A DNA stretch of 64,000 bases, from positions 372,001-436,000 of the forward strand of contig NZ_QFFU01000001.1 in NCBI RefSeq assembly GCF_003131185.1, written 5' to 3'. This DNA comes from Pseudomonas ovata (GTDB lineage Bacteria; Pseudomonadota; Gammaproteobacteria; Pseudomonadales; Pseudomonadaceae). Of the stretch, positions 11,422-20,040 are shown in pieces. The position numbers were made by a program, and so were the translations under genes. The number at the start of each line of letters is the position of its first letter. The first letter of the stretch is position 1. The notes under the pieces are model-generated. The model worked only from the letters and a program-made list of their open reading frames with translations. It was not told where the DNA came from and did no database searches.

Positions 11422-11518
11422 GAGGTGCTCCCGAACCCAACGTCACGTTAAATGAGCGACGCACTGGATTGGCGCCGCGATGAACATGAGGTTATGCGCG
11501 AGCCGGGCAGCAAACAAT

Positions 11519-11550
11519 CCGATAATCGATTATTCGTTCGATAATCGAAC
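11519..11550. promoter_or_regulatory. PcaR-type operator upstream of pcaI
   Basis: GTTCGATAATCGAAC at 11536-11550 is a perfect palindrome apart from its centre and closely matches the PcaR box I recall from P. putida (GTTCGATAATCGCAC). A second half-like copy, CCGATAATCGATTATTCG, abuts it at 11518-11535. The tandem arrangement ahead of pcaI fits activation by dimers of an IclR-type regulator. Confidence 0.8.
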
Positions 11551-11588
11551 AAGATCGCCGCGCGTGCAAATGGCTGTTTTCAAGGCAT

Positions 11589-12431
11589 TCAGGTAAAGAT
11601 CTGTGCACTCAGTTCGCGGCTGGCTTCGAGCATGATCGGTAAAAAACGCTGCTCCAGTTCATTGCGGGCCACACGGGCGGCACTGGTGCTGACGTTGAGC
11701 GCCGCCAGCACTTGCCCCGAGGCGTCATACACCGGCACGGCAATCGAGCGCAGGCCTTGCTCCAGCTCCTGATCGACGATGCACCAGCCTTGCTGACGCA
11801 CTTGTTGCAGGCATTCGAACAGGGCTTCAGGGGTGCGCAGGGTGCGGCTGGTCTTGGGCTGCATGTCGACATGGTCGAGGTATTCACGCAGGGTGACGTC
11901 GTCCAGCGCCGCCAGCAGGATGCGCCCCATGGAGGTGCAATAGGCAGGCAGGCGCCCGCCCACCGAGAGGTCGACCGAGATCAGCCGCTGGGTCGTGGCG
12001 GAACGGGCGATATAAAGGATGTCCTCGCCTTCGAGCGTGGCCATGTTGCAGGCTTCATGCAACTGGTCGCTCATGCGGTCCAGATAGGGCTGCGATGACA
12101 TCGCCAGCGGTGTGGACGACAGATAGGCATGGCCCAGGGTCAGGACCTTGGGCAGCAGCGAATAGGTACGACCGTCGGTGGTCGCATAACCGAGCTTGAT
12201 CAGGGTGTGCAGGCAGCGGCGAACGGCCGCGCGAGGAATTTCTGTGCGATGGCTGATCTGGGCAATGGTCAGATGCCGCTTGCGTTCCTGAAAGGCATGA
12301 ATGACCGCCAGGCCACGCGCCAGTGACGTCATGAAGTCCGGGTCGCCGGTCAGCGCTTGAATGCGTTTGGCCGGTGACGCCACGATGGGCGGCGCCAGCG
12401 AGACAAAAGAATTACGCAGTTCTTCATTCAT
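11589..12431 (-). CDS. pcaR: IclR-family pca regulator PcaR
   Basis: Transcription factor of 280 residues. The N-terminal winged helix-turn-helix (about residues 32-95) contains LTIAQISHRTEIPRAAVRRC; the C-terminal IclR effector domain includes LPAYCTSMGRILLAALDD and VYDASGQVLAALNVS. Members of this subgroup (PcaR, PobR, CatR-like) sense beta-ketoadipate or related acids. I chose the ATG at 12431 because GAGGTG sits 5 bases upstream; two codons earlier a GTG is also in frame. PcaR-type boxes upstream of it suggest autoregulation. Confidence 0.92.
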   Translation of the reverse strand: MNEELRNSFVSLAPPIVASPAKRIQALTGDPDFMTSLARGLAVIHAFQERKRHLTIAQISHRTEIPRAAVRRCLHTLIKLGYATTDGRTYSLLPKVLTLGHAYLSSTPLAMSSQPYLDRMSDQLHEACNMATLEGEDILYIARSATTQRLISVDLSVGGRLPAYCTSMGRILLAALDDVTLREYLDHVDMQPKTSRTLRTPEALFECLQQVRQQGWCIVDQELEQGLRSIAVPVYDASGQVLAALNVSTSAARVARNELEQRFLPIMLEASRELSAQIFT

Positions 12432-12512
12432 GACCACACCTCAGCATTATCCTTGCAGACCTTGTATTTCAAAGGTTCAGGCCGTATGCGACGCAATGGA
12501 GGCGGCCCGGTC

Positions 12513-12549
12513 GTGCGATTATCGAACAAGTGGCCGATAATCGCAATTG
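12513..12549. promoter_or_regulatory. PcaR-type boxes upstream of pcaR
   Basis: GTGCGATTATCGAAC at 12513-12527 is the exact reverse complement of the PcaR box as I remember it. A second half-site, CCGATAATCGCAATTG, follows at 12534-12549. They lie 80-120 bases upstream of pcaR and also just upstream of the rightward promoter-like sequence at 12547, so they could control transcription in both directions. Confidence 0.7.
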
Positions 12550-12672
12550 ACCCCTGACAAATATACTTATACCTTTACCCCTGCCATGAAGTGGCTTCTT
12601 GGAAATCCTGGTCAGGTACCCACTGAGAAGTCCAAGGCAACGGCCTTGTCCACGAAGCAAGGCCGTTTTTAT
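12547..12672 (+). ncRNA. Possible small RNA divergent from pcaR
   Basis: TTGACC at 12547-12552 could be a -35 box, with TATACC at 12568-12573 as a weak -10 (spacing 15). About 60 bases further on there is a clear rightward terminator. No convincing protein lies between; a frame from ATG 12586 reads through the terminator without family resemblance. The unit would give a transcript of about 90 bases. This is inference from a promoter-like and a terminator sequence only. Confidence 0.3.
12640..12670 (+). terminator. Intrinsic terminator with no upstream gene
   Basis: ACGGCCTTG and CAAGGCCGT form a perfect 9-base stem around a 9-base loop, followed by TTTTATT. There is no rightward coding gene before it, which is why a small RNA is suspected. 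Confidence 0.75.
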
Positions 12673-13296
12673 TATTGCCGCTTTTCCGTCAGTACCGGTC
12701 GCCGTTTCAACGCCCGCCGTGCTTTTCCTGCCGGGTGGTTCAACGCCTGTCTGCCTGTTCACTGCTACAGCCCGGCATCGCCCCGATGTCTTAGCGGGCT
12801 CAACGTGCTGTGCCCGGAAAAAGATGTTTCATATTTGTTCATGGCTGAAACTTCTCGTGCAACTGTCAGGGCAATACCCTGCACATTGGGCGTTTCCTGT
12901 AGTTGACGTCCCGGTACTTCTTGGAGATAGTAGCGGTCACTTGGCCGGTTATACCTTGCGTCCTGATTGTGCCCTTCGTGCCATGCCAGGGCCTATCGCC
13001 ATTTTTCGATGCGTCACGCAACGCCCTGTTGCGTTCACCTCGATGCAAGGTCTGGTCAACGTCCGCAATGTCCAGCATTGCGGCTGCCCCATACGAATGT
13101 CGCTACGACAGCTGTTTTTTTCCAGTGCCCGTAGCCGCGAGCCACTGCAGGTGTTTGCATTACCTTGAAGTACCGGATGATCCGCAGGGCCTGACTGAAT
13201 TGTCTGCCCTGCTCCCCGGCCAATCAGGTGAATGTGCGCGCATGGAGTGCCTGGCGTTATCACTGGAACTCATTTGGATATGATCAGGTAACACCC
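12673..13296. other. About 620 bases without a convincing gene
   Basis: Frames on both strands exist here but show no family features, no good ribosome binding site and overlap one another. Composition is less GC-rich than the neighbouring genes. It could be a long leader of the following small gene or a decayed gene; I cannot tell which. Confidence 0.4.
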
Positions 13297-13494
13297 GTGA
13301 CTAAAGATGAACTGCGCGCGGAACTTGAGCGCCACGAACAACGCTACAAAGAAGTTTACGGCGGCGAAGTGACCACCTATGCCGCGCAGCCCGAGCCCGA
13401 GCGCAAACCCTGGCGCAAGCGTGCCACGGTGCAGGACCAGGCGTTCAAGCAAGAGCTGCAACGAATGGAAAAAGAGCTTAAAGACGACGAGTGA
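13297..13494 (+). CDS. Small conserved hypothetical protein, 65 residues
   Basis: Charged, probably helical cytoplasmic protein rich in Glu, Lys and Arg, starting [22 protein letters not shown] and ending in a run of acidic residues. I chose the GTG at 13297, with AGGTAA about 6 bases upstream, rather than an ATG 23 codons earlier whose extension is unlike the rest. It sits 173 bases before pitA on the same strand. I believe similar short proteins occur beside pitA in other Pseudomonas, but no function is known to me. Confidence 0.7.
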   Translation: MTKDELRAELERHEQRYKEVYGGEVTTYAAQPEPERKPWRKRATVQDQAFKQELQRMEKELKDDE

Positions 13495-13667
13495 CCGTCG
13501 ACTTCAGCAGCCCCCGACCGCCCCTGACGTTGTTTTCTTCCCCTTTTCGGGGCGGCTGTGCCATGCCTGCGAACCACTGATTATCGATACCGATCAGCGG
13601 TCGATATATGGAAGTGTATTTTTTCTGTCATAATCCCGCCCCCTTAAGAACGGGTCAGAAATTCTAC

Positions 13668-15140
13668 ATGATCGATTTATTCAGCGGGCTTGATGCATGG
13701 GTGCTGGTCAGCCTGTTGCTCGCCCTGGCATTCGTCCTATCGTTCGAGTTCATCAATGGCTTCCACGACACGGCCAACGCGGTGGCGACGGTCATCTATA
13801 CCAAAGCCATGCCACCGCATCTTGCGGTGTTTGCCTCGGGGGTCTTCAACTTCCTCGGGGTGCTGCTCGGCGGTGTGGGCGTGGCCTATGCGATCGTGCA
13901 CCTGCTGCCGGTCGAGCTGCTGATCAACGTCAATACCGGTCATGGGCTGGCCATGGTCTTCTCATTGCTGACGGCCGCCATCGCCTGGAACCTGGGCACC
14001 TGGTACTTCGGTATTCCGGCCTCCAGTTCGCACACGTTGATCGGCTCGATCCTGGGCGTGGGCCTGGCCAACGCCCTGATCAACGGCATTCCGGTCAGTG
14101 AAGGCGTGAACTGGCAGAAAGCAATCGATATCGGGGCCTCGCTGGTGTTCTCGCCCCTGGGCGGTTTCCTGATTGCCGGCCTGCTGTTGCTGTTGCTGAA
14201 GTGGTGGCGCCCGCTGTCGAAGATGCACAAGACCCCGGAGCAGCGCCGCACACTCGACGACAAGAAGCACCCGCCGTTCTGGAATCGCCTGGTGCTGGTC
14301 ATTTCCGCAATGGCCGTCAGCTTCGTGCATGGCTCCAACGATGGCCAGAAAGGCATCGGCCTGATCATGCTGGTGCTGATCGGTATCGTGCCGGCCCAGT
14401 TCGTTCTCGACCTGAACAGCACCACCTACCAGATCGAGCGCACCCGCGATGCCACCTTGCACCTGAGCCAGTTCTACCAGCGTAATAACGCTACGCTGGG
14501 TGAATACCTGGCCATGGGCAAGGCCGCGCCAGGCGACCTGCCATCCACTGCAGCGTGCGATCCCAAGCAGACCATGCCGACCATCGACGCCCTGCTCGCC
14601 AGACTGCAAGGCGTGACCGACTACAAGGGCCTGAGCGCCGAAGACCGCATTGAAGTGCGCCGCTACCTGCTGTGCCTGGACGACACGGCGCGCAAGGTCA
14701 GCAAGCTGCCCGACCTGGCCGCGCGCGAAAAATCCGACCTGAACAAGCTGCGCAAGGACCTGACCGCCACCACCGAGTACGCACCGTTCTGGGTGATTCT
14801 CGCGGTGGCCCTGGCCCTGGGCATCGGTACCATGGTCGGCTGGAAACGCGTAGTGCTGACCATCGGTGAGAAAATCGGCCGCCAGGGCATGACCTACGCC
14901 CAGGGCATGTCGGCGCAGATCACCACAGCCACGGCCATTGGCCTGGCCAATGTGTTCAGCCTGCCGGTGTCGACCACGCATATCCTGTCTTCAGGCGTGG
15001 CGGGCACCATGGTCGCCAACCGCAGCGGCCTGCAGGGCGGCACGGTCCGCACCATCCTGCTGGCCTGGGTACTGACCCTGCCGGCCACGGTCACGCTGTC
15101 AGCCGGCCTGTTCTGGCTGGCATCCATGGCGCTGTCCTGA
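13668..15140 (+). CDS. pitA: Low-affinity inorganic phosphate transporter, Pit family
   Basis: Integral membrane phosphate:H+ symporter of 490 residues. The two inverted Pit signature repeats are visible: EFINGFHDTANAVATVIYTK near the N-terminus and VHGSNDGQKGIGLIMLVLIG in the middle, each with the GxxDxxN-like core. A hydrophilic insert of about 130 residues separates the two membrane halves, as in PitA. The ATG at 13668 (MIDLFSGLDAW) is preferred to one 20 codons upstream because the extra residues are not hydrophobic and lie over a promoter-like AT-rich stretch. Confidence 0.9.
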   Translation: MIDLFSGLDAWVLVSLLLALAFVLSFEFINGFHDTANAVATVIYTKAMPPHLAVFASGVFNFLGVLLGGVGVAYAIVHLLPVELLINVNTGHGLAMVFSLLTAAIAWNLGTWYFGIPASSSHTLIGSILGVGLANALINGIPVSEGVNWQKAIDIGASLVFSPLGGFLIAGLLLLLLKWWRPLSKMHKTPEQRRTLDDKKHPPFWNRLVLVISAMAVSFVHGSNDGQKGIGLIMLVLIGIVPAQFVLDLNSTTYQIERTRDATLHLSQFYQRNNATLGEYLAMGKAAPGDLPSTAACDPKQTMPTIDALLARLQGVTDYKGLSAEDRIEVRRYLLCLDDTARKVSKLPDLAAREKSDLNKLRKDLTATTEYAPFWVILAVALALGIGTMVGWKRVVLTIGEKIGRQGMTYAQGMSAQITTATAIGLANVFSLPVSTTHILSSGVAGTMVANRSGLQGGTVRTILLAWVLTLPATVTLSAGLFWLASMALS

Positions 15141-15165
15141 GCGCATGAGCCCCGGGCCGGTGCCT

Positions 15166-15430
15166 GGGGTCTGTTGCCGTTTCATCACGGCCGCGCCGGC
15201 GCCCGTTTTGCCGCGAGGCAAGGCAGGCGCCGCGAAGTCTGGCCATTCCAGATGAGTGGCGAGTAACGCAGTCTCGCGGCAAAACAGGCCCGGCCCTTCG
15301 GGTTGCGTGCCCAATCTCGCCATGCGGTGTTGGAGGACTTGAAAAGGGCGTTCCCCTTTTCTGCGTCCTCCGCCTGGCCTGGCGAGACTTGGCCCAGCAA
15401 CGCGCCTCGTGCTGAAACGGCAGCAGACCC
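15166..15430. repeat. Palindromic mobile-element-like repeat, about 265 bases, with nested hairpins
   Basis: The ends are inverted repeats: GGGTCTGTTGCCGTTTCATC at the left and, read on the minus strand, GGGTCTGCTGCCGTTTCAGC at the right. Inside are further inverted pairs: GTTTTGCCGCGAG (15205-15217) with CTCGCGGCAAAAC (15273-15285), CCAATCTCGCC (15311-15321) with GGCGAGACTTGG (15381-15392), and GGAGGAC (15332-15338) with GTCCTCC (15365-15371). There is no transposase. A shortened copy made only of the two ends occurs at 57881-57933. It looks like a non-autonomous MITE. Confidence 0.7.
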
Positions 15431-15441
15431 TAGGACTCTGT

Positions 15442-16932
15442 TCATCGGCGGCGTGTCTTGCTGCCCAGCAACGACCCCATCAATCCCCGCACCAGTTGCC
15501 GTCCAAGCTGACTGGCGGCCTGACGCATGACGCCTTTCATGGCCTGCCCGGCCAGGCCACCGAGAAAGTCACCGGCCTTGTCGCTCAGGCTGGCCTCCGG
15601 CGGCCCGGCCGGGCCGGGCGGCTGATGGGGGCCAGGCTCAGCAAGCGTGCGCGCCGCCAGGATCTCGTAGGCCGATTCGCGGTCGACAGGCTGGTCATAA
15701 CGCCCTGCCAACGGCGACACCGCGATCAATGCCCGACGCTCGGCCTCGCTCAGCGGCCCGATGCGCGATTGCGGCGGGGCGATCACCACGCGCTGCACCC
15801 TGGCCGGGGTGCCTTTGTCCTGCAGGGTGCCGACCAGCGCCTCGCCAATGCCCAGCTCGGTCAACACCGCTCGTGCATCGAAGTCAGGGTTGGCCCTGAA
15901 GCCTTCGGCCACGGCGCGCAGCGCCTTCTGCTCGCGTGCGGTAAAGGCCCGCAGGCCATGCTGGATACGCAAACCCAACTGCGCCAGGATGTCATCGGGC
16001 AAGTCGCTTGGCGACTGGGTCACGAAATACACCCCCACGCCCTTGGACCGGACCAGCCGCACGACCTGTTCAAGCCGTTCCTGCAAGGCCCTGGGCGTAT
16101 CGGCAAACAGCAGGTGCGCCTCATCGAAGAACAAGGCCAGTAACGGTTTGTCGGCATCGCCACGCTCGGGCAACTGCTCGAACAACTCCGCCAGCAGCCA
16201 CAACAGGAAGGTGGCATAGACCTTGGGCGCCTCGTGCACCAGACGGCGTGCGTCCAGCAGATGAATACGTCCTCGCCCGTCGCTGGCCGGCTGCAACAGG
16301 TCCTGCAGTTGCACCGCAGGCTCACCGAACAGTGCTGCCGCGCCCTGCTGCTCCAGCCCGGCCAGGCGACGCTGCAAAGCCTGGCTGGAGCCGGTGGTCA
16401 TCAGGGCCGCATCTTCGCCCAACTGTTGCGGATGATCGCGCAGATGAACGAGCAGGGCCTTGAGGTCCTTGAGGTCCAACAGCAACAGGCCTTCACGGTC
16501 GGCCACCTTGAACGCCGCATAGAGCGCGGCCTGCTGGCTGTCAGTCAGCGCCAGCAGGTTGCCCAGCAACAAGGGGCCCATTTCACTCAGTGTGGTGCGC
16601 AGTGGATGACCGGACACGCCATCGACGTCCCACAGGATGACCGGATAAGCCTGGGGTCGATGATTCAGCCAGGGCATGCCGGCCAGCCGCTCGGCAATCT
16701 TGCCCTGCACGGCGCCAGCCGCGCCCAGGCCACAGAGATCGCCCTTGATATCGGCGGCAAATACTGCCACTCCGGCCTCACTGAACGCTTCGGCCAGGCG
16801 TTGCAAAGTCACCGTCTTGCCCGTCCCGGTAGCACCGGCGACCAGGCCATGGCGGTTGGCCAGCCGCAGCGCCTGGGCCACCGGTTGAGCCGCCGGGTCT
16901 GCACCCAGGACAATTGTTTGAGAGTCCGCCAT
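15442..16932 (-). CDS. HerA/FtsK-superfamily ATPase, DUF853 (YjgR type)
   Basis: Predicted cytoplasmic P-loop ATPase of 496 residues. Walker A is GATGTGKT near residue 34, a Walker B/DEAH-like motif is ALFFDEAHLLF, and the arginine-containing VRLVRSKGVGVYFVTQSPSD follows. These are the marks of the DUF853 branch of HerA-like ATPases, whose cellular role is not established. The ATG at 16932 has AAGAGGA upstream; the in-frame extension of 15 residues is less likely. The C-terminal 60 residues are rich in Gly, Pro and Arg. It is not linked to a nuclease gene here, so a DNA-repair or defence role is unsupported. Confidence 0.85.
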   Translation of the reverse strand: MADSQTIVLGADPAAQPVAQALRLANRHGLVAGATGTGKTVTLQRLAEAFSEAGVAVFAADIKGDLCGLGAAGAVQGKIAERLAGMPWLNHRPQAYPVILWDVDGVSGHPLRTTLSEMGPLLLGNLLALTDSQQAALYAAFKVADREGLLLLDLKDLKALLVHLRDHPQQLGEDAALMTTGSSQALQRRLAGLEQQGAAALFGEPAVQLQDLLQPASDGRGRIHLLDARRLVHEAPKVYATFLLWLLAELFEQLPERGDADKPLLALFFDEAHLLFADTPRALQERLEQVVRLVRSKGVGVYFVTQSPSDLPDDILAQLGLRIQHGLRAFTAREQKALRAVAEGFRANPDFDARAVLTELGIGEALVGTLQDKGTPARVQRVVIAPPQSRIGPLSEAERRALIAVSPLAGRYDQPVDRESAYEILAARTLAEPGPHQPPGPAGPPEASLSDKAGDFLGGLAGQAMKGVMRQAASQLGRQLVRGLMGSLLGSKTRRR

Positions 16933-17088
16933 TGAGTCAATCCTCTTCAGGTTGGCATCGGACTTCTCAGTTTCCACCCGAAACCCGACTCATGACCTTC
17001 CACCCGGCGGACGGTCGCAAGGTGATACGAACAACTACGCTGTCAGTGATCCCTCTTTAGAGAGCCACTCATCGCAGGAGCATGCCGC

Positions 17089-18198
17089 GTGCACATCGCC
17101 GACATGACCATGTTCTACGCCCCGGCCAGCGGCGGGGTGCGCACCTACCTGGACGCCAAGCATCGTCGCCTGATGCGTTATCCGGAGGTGCGTCACAGCC
17201 TGTTGATCCCGGGCGCACGCAGCAGCCATCACAACGGCATCTACCAGGTGCCTGCCCCGCCACTGCCGTTCGGCAACGGCTACCGTTTTCCCTGGCGGGT
17301 CAGCCCCTGGCGCATCACCTTGCAAGGTCTCAAGCCAGACCTTATCGAAGTGGGTGACCCGTACCTGACCGCCTGGGCGGCGCTGGATGCACGCCGGCAA
17401 CTGGATGTACCGGTCATCGGTTTTTATCATTCCGACCTGCCCTTGCTGGTCAGCAACCGTATCGGGCAGTGGATGGGCAGCAGCGCCCAGGCGTATATCA
17501 GCAAGCTGTATGGCCACTTCGACCGGGTCCTGGCGCCCAGCCAGGCAATGGCCGACAAGCTCCTGGCGATGGGCGTGGAGCAGGTGCATGTACAGCCGCT
17601 GGGTGTCGACCTGCACGCCTTTCATCCTCGTCATTGCGACCCGTGCCTGAAACAGGTGCTGGGGCTGAGACCCGATACACGGCTGCTGATCTTTGCCGGA
17701 CGCGGCTCCAGGGAAAAAAACCTCCACGTATTGCTGCACTGCATGCAGCACCTGGGACCCGGTTATCACCTGTTGCTGGTGGGGTCGCACATGCCCAGCC
17801 ATCGACCGGACAATGTCTCGGTGATCGGGCATTTCCGCCCGCCCGGCGAAGTGGCGCGCCTGCTGGCCAGTGCCGATGCCTTGCTGCACGCCGGCGACCA
17901 GGAGACCTTTGGCCTGGTCGTACTCGAAGCCATGGCCTGTGGCACGGCCGTGGTGGCCGTCGACGCCGGGGCGTTCAGCGAGATCATTCCTTCCAGTTGC
18001 GGCGTCCTGTGCGAGGCCAACCAGCCACACGCCATGGCCTGCGCAGTGCGTGAGCTGTTCAGCCGGGATGTCCGGGCCGTGGGACAGGCCGGCCGGCGCC
18101 ATGTCGAACAGTGCTACAGCTGGGACAATGTGGTCGCCGGACTGCTGGGCCACTACCGCACCGTCCTGGGTCACCTGCCGGCCAGGCCCCATGACTGA
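17089..18198 (+). CDS. Glycosyltransferase family 4 protein
   Basis: GT-B-fold glycosyltransferase, 369 residues. The N-terminal acceptor domain starts HIADMTMFYAPASGGVRTYL, and the C-terminal nucleotide-sugar domain contains FAGRGSREKNLHVLL and the EX7E motif in ETFGLVVLEAMACGTAVVA. The GTG start at 17089 is preceded by GCAGGAG. It overlaps the next gene by 8 bases, so the two are probably translated together. The sugar and acceptor cannot be read from sequence; relatives add mannose or glucose to lipids or exopolysaccharide. Confidence 0.86.
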   Translation: MHIADMTMFYAPASGGVRTYLDAKHRRLMRYPEVRHSLLIPGARSSHHNGIYQVPAPPLPFGNGYRFPWRVSPWRITLQGLKPDLIEVGDPYLTAWAALDARRQLDVPVIGFYHSDLPLLVSNRIGQWMGSSAQAYISKLYGHFDRVLAPSQAMADKLLAMGVEQVHVQPLGVDLHAFHPRHCDPCLKQVLGLRPDTRLLIFAGRGSREKNLHVLLHCMQHLGPGYHLLLVGSHMPSHRPDNVSVIGHFRPPGEVARLLASADALLHAGDQETFGLVVLEAMACGTAVVAVDAGAFSEIIPSSCGVLCEANQPHAMACAVRELFSRDVRAVGQAGRRHVEQCYSWDNVVAGLLGHYRTVLGHLPARPHD

Positions 18199-18982
18199 AC
18201 CGGCCTCCCTGGCCCGGCCTGCCGTGCTGCTGGTCCTGCATGATGTGGCCCCTTGCAGCTGGCAGTTCTACCGGGATTTCATCGCAGCCGTCGATGCACT
18301 CGGGCCGGTGCCGGTGACCTGGCTGGTGGTGCCGGACTTTCACAAACGCCACGCGCTCGGTCGCGATCCACACTTGCTGAACCTGCTGCACCAGCGCCTG
18401 GAGCTGGGTGATGAACTGGCGCTGCACGGCTACTACCATTGCGATGATGCACCTGCCCCACGCCACCCTGTGGACGGCTTCATGCGCCGGCTATACACCC
18501 ATGAAGGCGAGTTCTATCCCCTTACCCGGCAACAGGCGCTGGCGCGCCTGGATGCCGGTATCGACGTGTTCGAACGGTATGCCTGGCCTCTTTACGGTTT
18601 TGTCGCCCCGGCCTGGCTGATGAGCGACGGCACCCGCCAGGCGCTGGCCCAGCGACCGCTGCAGTACACCAGCGACCTGCGCGCCTTATACCGGCTGCCT
18701 GATTTCAAGCGCTTTGCAGCACCGGGCCTGGTCTGGAGCGCGCGCAGTTCATTGCGCCGAGGCGCGTCATGGCTGGTGGGGCGGTGTCATGAATGGCAAT
18801 GGCGCCAGGCGCCCGTCATCCGCCTGGGCCTGCACCCGGTGGACATGCAGCATGCGTTGGCGCGCACGTACTGGTTGACGGTACTGGAACGCCTGCTTGA
18901 TGAAGGACGCCAGCCGCTGACCAAGCATGACTGGCTGGCCACTCAGGGCTGTTGGTCGCCGTCGTCGCGCTGCGAATCCTGA
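18191..18982 (+). CDS. Polysaccharide deacetylase-like protein, DUF2334
   Basis: Protein of 263 residues with the NodB-like fold seen in DUF2334: VLHDVAP near the start supplies the metal-binding Asp, and ELALHGYYHCDD the His motif. FVAPAWLMS matches a third conserved block. No signal peptide is visible, so it may act in the cytoplasm or at the membrane. The ATG overlaps the end of the glycosyltransferase gene (8 bases), which suggests that both act on the same glycan or glycolipid. Its 3' end overlaps the convergent 59-residue gene by 40 bases. Confidence 0.82.
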   Translation: MTEPASLARPAVLLVLHDVAPCSWQFYRDFIAAVDALGPVPVTWLVVPDFHKRHALGRDPHLLNLLHQRLELGDELALHGYYHCDDAPAPRHPVDGFMRRLYTHEGEFYPLTRQQALARLDAGIDVFERYAWPLYGFVAPAWLMSDGTRQALAQRPLQYTSDLRALYRLPDFKRFAAPGLVWSARSSLRRGASWLVGRCHEWQWRQAPVIRLGLHPVDMQHALARTYWLTVLERLLDEGRQPLTKHDWLATQGCWSPSSRCES

Positions 18983-19122
18983 GTCTGGCGCCACAATCGG
19001 GCCGCGTCCGGAAAGTCGGTGCCATCTTCCGGCCCCAGGGCGTCCGGGTCATAACGGCTCAGGCAGCCTTCACCGATCACCGGTGGGGCTTTGGAAGTGG
19101 CTTTATCCAGCGGATCGTTCAT
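18943..19122 (-). CDS. Small conserved hypothetical protein, 59 residues
   Basis: The frame encodes an acidic, Pro- and Asp-rich protein: NDPLDKATSKAPPVIGEGCL, then SRYDPDALGPEDGTDFPDAA, then RLWRQTQDSQRDDGDQQP. A strong GGGAGA ribosome binding site lies 6 bases before the ATG. Its single Cys and lack of hydrophobic stretches suggest a soluble protein. Its 3' end overlaps the convergent deacetylase gene by 40 bases. No function is recognised; the start site and coherent sequence argue that it is real. Confidence 0.65.
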   Translation of the reverse strand: MNDPLDKATSKAPPVIGEGCLSRYDPDALGPEDGTDFPDAARLWRQTQDSQRDDGDQQP

Positions 19123-19188
19123 GGACGGTCTCCCGATGCGACGACAGGGCCCACCGTAGCGCAGCGCGCGGCGGTGGGCCAGCCCGGA

Positions 19189-20040
19189 TCAGTCGAAGAC
19201 CACGGTCTTGTTGTCGTGGACCATGACCCGGTCTTCCAGATGCGCACGCAGGCCACGGGCCAGCACCAGCTTCTCGACGTCACGTCCCAGGCGAACGGTG
19301 GTCTCGATGCTGTCGCGATGGCTGATGCGGGCCACGTCCTGCTCGATGATGGGGCCGGCATCGAGCTCTTCGGTGACGTAGTGACACGTGGCGCCGATCA
19401 GTTTCACACCCCGCAGGGCAGCCTGATGGTAAGGCTTGGCGCCCACGAACGAGGGCAGGAAGCTGTGGTGGATATTGATGACCCGGTGCGCATAGTCCTG
19501 GCACAACTGCGGCGGCAGAATCTGCATGTAGCGCGCCAGGACCACGACATCGGCCTGGTGCTCGCCTACCAGGCGCGACACTTCGGCGAACGCGGGCTGC
19601 TTGTCCTTGGGGTCGACCGGTACATGGTAGTAGGGAATGTTGTGCCACTCGACCATGCTGCGCAGGTCCTGGTGATTGGAAATCACGCAGGCGATCTCAC
19701 AGTCCAGTTCTTCACTGTGCCAGCGGTGCAGCAGGTCGGCCAGGCAGTGCGATTCGCGACTGGCCATCAGGACCACGCGCTTTTTCTGGCTGGAATCGGT
19801 AATGCGCCAGTCCATCGAGAATTCTTCGGCAATCGGCGCAAATGCCTGGCGAAAACCGTCCAGGTCGAAGGGCAGCGTATCGGCGCGAATTTCGTGGCGC
19901 ATGAAGAACCAGCCACTGAGGTTGTCAGAGTGATGACTCGATTCTGTAATCCACCCATTGTAGGACGCCAGAAAGTTACTGACCTTGGCAACGATGCCGA
20001 CCCGGTCCGGGCAAGCGATCACCAGGCGAAAAGTGCGCAT
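19189..20040 (-). CDS. purU: Formyltetrahydrofolate deformylase PurU
   Basis: Enzyme of 283 residues that hydrolyses 10-formyl-tetrahydrofolate to formate and tetrahydrofolate, balancing one-carbon pools. An N-terminal ACT domain (about residues 3-80, FRLVIACPDRVGIVAKVSNF) precedes the formyltransferase-fold catalytic domain with VVLARYMQILP, and INIHHSFLPSFVGAKPYHQA containing the active-site Asn and His. A GGAG site precedes the ATG. A 9-base stem-loop without a T-run (19148-19180) lies downstream and may aid termination. Confidence 0.94.
   Translation of the reverse strand: MRTFRLVIACPDRVGIVAKVSNFLASYNGWITESSHHSDNLSGWFFMRHEIRADTLPFDLDGFRQAFAPIAEEFSMDWRITDSSQKKRVVLMASRESHCLADLLHRWHSEELDCEIACVISNHQDLRSMVEWHNIPYYHVPVDPKDKQPAFAEVSRLVGEHQADVVVLARYMQILPPQLCQDYAHRVINIHHSFLPSFVGAKPYHQAALRGVKLIGATCHYVTEELDAGPIIEQDVARISHRDSIETTVRLGRDVEKLVLARGLRAHLEDRVMVHDNKTVVFD

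Noticed and set aside
12547..12906. 119-codon frame across the terminator at 12640
   Set aside because: It reads through a clear terminator, lacks a ribosome binding site and has no family resemblance.
15442..16932. HerA-like ATPase as part of a defence system (HerA-nuclease type)
   Set aside because: No nuclease or Sir2 gene is next to it, and DUF853 proteins are common single housekeeping-type genes.
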